Below are positions 61,685-64,000 of a DNA stretch of 64,000 nucleotides, one piece after another. A model generated the notes under the pieces. That model was not told where the DNA came from. It saw nothing but the letters and a program-made list of their open reading frames with translations, and made no database searches. Positions within the stretch are counted from its first letter, which is position 1; each line of letters opens with the position of its first letter. The DNA is from Saprospiraceae bacterium (lineage in GTDB: Bacteria > Bacteroidota > Bacteroidia > Chitinophagales > Saprospiraceae): NCBI GenBank assembly GCA_028285545.1, contig JANQPA010000112.1:184720-248719 (forward strand), in the 5' to 3' direction. The position numbers were made by a program, and so were the translations under genes.

Positions 61685-62448
61685 TTGTTAATATTTGAAG
61701 TAAGTGATTTTATTGAGTAAATTTCCAGGGAGCTTCCAAAGTTAATTTTCTTGACATTTTTTTGTTCAAAGGTCATTTCCCAGAACTTCACTGCATTTCG
61801 GATAACTTCGTTTGTCTCTAAAAGACGATGACTAATAACGTAAATTTCAACATCATCAAGCATAGGCAATTCGCACTGGCAATCATTTTGCATTTGGCTA
61901 ATAATCTTTTTTTGATTGATTCGGCCTTTGTAAAAATCTGCGGAACTAGACTTTTCTAGCATATCGCTGTAAATAATCACAATCTTTTTCCCTATAATTT
62001 TCTGATTTGACAATGCATTAAGTTCTCTGCATAAAGGTTCAAAAATTTGTGTATAAGGGAGTTCGAATGGCTCTGGTTTAGCACTGTTCTCAAAAGAACT
62101 TCGGACCTTTTGTTTGAAAACCTGAAAATCCACTGGTATATCAAATTCATTCAATGTTGGAGGGAGGGGTTGGTAACTAAAAAAGTGAGTCTCATTGCTA
62201 CCTAAATGGTTAATAGGAATAATTTTGATAGCTCCTCCATTGCAAGGTAAAAAAGGAAAGATAACTGAATTGATTTGCGCTAAATCATCTTCCCAATTCT
62301 TCTGAAATTCACGATAATTTAAAGTATCAGTATAATCGATAAATGTATAAACAACATTGAATTCGGACTCTCCACATTCAATTTTAGTGCAATTATTATT
62401 CAACAATATGACAAGAGCAATTATGATTAGAAGAAAAACTTTTCTCAT
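61681..62448 (-). CDS. Lipoprotein with vWA-like fold
   Basis: A 255-residue protein with lipoprotein signal VFLLIIIALVILLNNNCTK (Cys near 20). The mature part alternates strands and helices in a way that suggests a von Willebrand A-like Rossmann fold (VVYTFIDYTDTLNYREFQKNW, KIVIIYSDMLEKSSS, VEIYVISHRLLE). The full MIDAS motif is not clean, because the first segment reads FIDYTDT rather than DxSxS. It is probably an outer-membrane or periplasmic component of the three-gene operon. Confidence 0.6.
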   Translation of the reverse strand: MRKVFLLIIIALVILLNNNCTKIECGESEFNVVYTFIDYTDTLNYREFQKNWEDDLAQINSVIFPFLPCNGGAIKIIPINHLGSNETHFFSYQPLPPTLNEFDIPVDFQVFKQKVRSSFENSAKPEPFELPYTQIFEPLCRELNALSNQKIIGKKIVIIYSDMLEKSSSADFYKGRINQKKIISQMQNDCQCELPMLDDVEIYVISHRLLETNEVIRNAVKFWEMTFEQKNVKKINFGSSLEIYSIKSLTSNINK

Positions 62449-62474
62449 GACAACTTTTTTGTTGGATTTTTTAA

Positions 62475-63716
62475 TTAGGTTGAAAATGTTTGATCATACT
62501 CGATAGGTTCTAATAGTTCGATATATCGCCCTGAAGAAAAGCTCCAATGGATTGGATCAGGGTAATTAGTATTTCGTGCACGGGCGTTTTCAGCCCGGTA
62601 AAGGAAAATTGTTTCGCGGCAAAGTGCATCTGCAAAGTTGGAAAACTTTGATTGATGCGTACTAAGCGTACTGATCAATTCTTTTACATGATCAATATCG
62701 TTGAGAAGACTAAGAATTTCACTAGGCTGTGATGAGATAGCAGCAGTTCTTTTTTCTTTTTCTAACAGATCGGAATACTGCTTCAGAATTATGGGACGCT
62801 TATAATGGTATGCTTTAAACGCTGATTCAAATTCACTACTACTATCATGACTTAAATAACCAAGGGTTACCCCCACGATTAAAAGTAAACTTACCAATAC
62901 AATAGACATCCAAAAATCATATGTTCCAACTATATCCAAGAAAGGAAGGCTATGCATGATGTCGGAAGCTGAGCCTTGCTCAAATCTATTGTTTAATGTA
63001 GCAAATTCATCAGTAGCTAAAGAATAAGAGGCTCTGAACAAACTCAGAGCTACTAAATAACCAAGTAAAAGGGTCAAAATTAAATTTCTTAAAACCAAGT
63101 TGAGTTGAGTTTCATTTTTCCGTTTTTGAAATTTCCCCAAAGTATGACTCAAAAAGGCGAAAAATATAGTAAGCGGGAATGCCAATATTTTAGTTGATGT
63201 AGCATTAAATTTTAAGGCCTTTAGAGCCTCTGCATTAAGAGGGTATTCTGACAGGCTGCATAACAAAAAGAGGGCAAGAAAAAAATTAGAAAGCTTAAGG
63301 AAAACTGGCCATGCATTAGTTTTTCCTAATGGTCGCTGAAATTTAACTTTTGCATCAGTAAATATTTTATTTATTTCTCTTTCTTTTCTCGACAACTGAC
63401 CTAATACAGTACTTTCAAATTTTTTTGCCAAATTCGTACACCGAGTGGTTAATTGGCTGACAAGACTTGAGGCATCGGCATTTAAAACATGGAGCAATTG
63501 ATTATACCAGGCAATAATTTGATCTTCAAAAGGATTTGCTGTATCCTCATATTTGGGATAGCCGCTTGATCCATCTTTTCTTCCACTTTCACTTGCAATC
63601 TTTTTTAAATCAAAATGCTGTTTTTCTAATAACTGGAAATCTGGACTATTAATAGGTGAATGTAGTAATTCAACTTTACGTTGTGCTTTTAAAACGACTT
63701 GATCAGGGTTATCCAT
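62475..63716 (-). CDS. Multi-pass membrane protein, unknown
   Basis: The protein has 413 residues. A soluble helical N-terminal part (1-130) is followed by four membrane segments (FLKLSNFFLALFLLCSL, ILAFPLTIFFAFLSHTL, VLRNLILTLLLGYLVALSL, FWMSIVLVSLLLIVGVTLGYL) and a helical C-terminal domain (FSNFADALCRETIFLYRAEN). No family is recognised. It is the first gene of the operon, 26 bp before the vWA-like lipoprotein gene. The three proteins together look like an envelope complex. Confidence 0.65.
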   Translation of the reverse strand: MDNPDQVVLKAQRKVELLHSPINSPDFQLLEKQHFDLKKIASESGRKDGSSGYPKYEDTANPFEDQIIAWYNQLLHVLNADASSLVSQLTTRCTNLAKKFESTVLGQLSRKEREINKIFTDAKVKFQRPLGKTNAWPVFLKLSNFFLALFLLCSLSEYPLNAEALKALKFNATSTKILAFPLTIFFAFLSHTLGKFQKRKNETQLNLVLRNLILTLLLGYLVALSLFRASYSLATDEFATLNNRFEQGSASDIMHSLPFLDIVGTYDFWMSIVLVSLLLIVGVTLGYLSHDSSSEFESAFKAYHYKRPIILKQYSDLLEKEKRTAAISSQPSEILSLLNDIDHVKELISTLSTHQSKFSNFADALCRETIFLYRAENARARNTNYPDPIHWSFSSGRYIELLEPIEYDQTFST

Positions 63717-64000
63717 TTTGCATTTATCTTTGTCATAATCGAAAAAAAATAGTTAATGACACAATATTAGCAAAAAAAAACATTAGACACAATAGACAAT
63801 AAAGAAAAAAAATCGATAATGTCAAACCAATGAAATTTGTATAGAATCATATATATGAGACATATTGTAATTTATCGAATCATTTGTTTCCTAAAATGTT
63901 CAATTTAACGTGAGTTCGGAGATTCTCTCCTCACTCACTTGAGAATTAAGCTGCCTTAGGCAGATCCTTAGGCCAAGGAAGCAAACGAGCTTCCAAATTA
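63717..64000. other. A/T-rich leader and right edge
   Basis: This stretch contains the promoter region of the three-gene operon. At the extreme right, a minus-strand frame of 17 codons (63946-63999) ends NLEARLLPWPKDLPKAA and a TAA. It could be the tail of a gene that enters from beyond the edge. A GTGAG...CTCAC hairpin lies just past that stop. Confidence 0.35.

Noticed and set aside
63946..63999. Transposase tail at the right edge
   Set aside because: The 17 visible codons are too few to assign a family, so I mention it only as part of the edge region.

Overview
This window comes from a member of the Bacteroidota, probably a Saprospiria-like or related environmental lineage. The support is a secreted protease with PKD modules and a type IX secretion sorting tail, a 1339-residue hybrid two-component regulator, a DUF6089 outer-membrane protein, TAnnTTTG-type promoter words, a mevalonate kinase, an atpD-atpC pair apart from other ATP synthase genes, and low GC with A/T-rich spacers. 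I cannot name a species.

Layout. 1-8.0 kb: housekeeping genes (a truncated secreted repeat protein at the edge, gltX, a NodB-type deacetylase, a DUF1232 membrane protein, an aminopeptidase P, atpC-atpD). 8.1-20.6 kb: a family 2 glycosyltransferase, a DUF5691-MoxR ATPase-DUF5682 cluster, scpA, an RsmI-like methyltransferase, a DUF6089 protein, two unknown genes and a beta-CASP metallo-hydrolase. A four-helix-bundle (S23/IVP) gene at 20.75-21.1 kb has an early in-frame stop and lies between inverted repeats.

21.3-33.5 kb: an integrated element of about 12.2 kb in the 3' end of a tRNA-Cys gene. It is bounded by 18-bp direct repeats. It carries a tyrosine integrase, an excisionase-like protein, a II/X-type replication initiator, a VapE-type primase-helicase, dUTPase, a phage-like repressor with a two-operator switch region, and several unknown proteins. 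I recognise no capsid, terminase, relaxase or coupling protein, so it looks like a satellite or plasmid-like integrative element with two replication modules.

33.8-50.9 kb: a propeller-type hybrid sensor/regulator, an exported AhpD-like protein, a two-gene conflict-type operon (CHAT protease plus STAND NTPase fused to a formylglycine-enzyme-like domain), small lipoproteins, a double-DTG aspartic protease, an aspartoacylase-family amidohydrolase, and an overlapping PP-loop ATPase/cupin pair. 51.4-60.1 kb: the large secreted metalloprotease, mevalonate kinase, ribosomal protein S1 with an acidic repeat extension, and an acyl-CoA ligase. 60.2-63.7 kb: a three-gene cell-envelope operon of unknown role (membrane protein, lipoprotein, membrane-anchored esterase).

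Recurring features are short quasi-palindromic spacer elements built of repeated words (about 4.2, 12.2, 16.5, 20.6 and 47.2 kb), a very long hairpin at 15.6 kb, and strong bidirectional terminators between convergent genes. All calls are from reading sequence; no database search was run, and DUF names are recalled family assignments.
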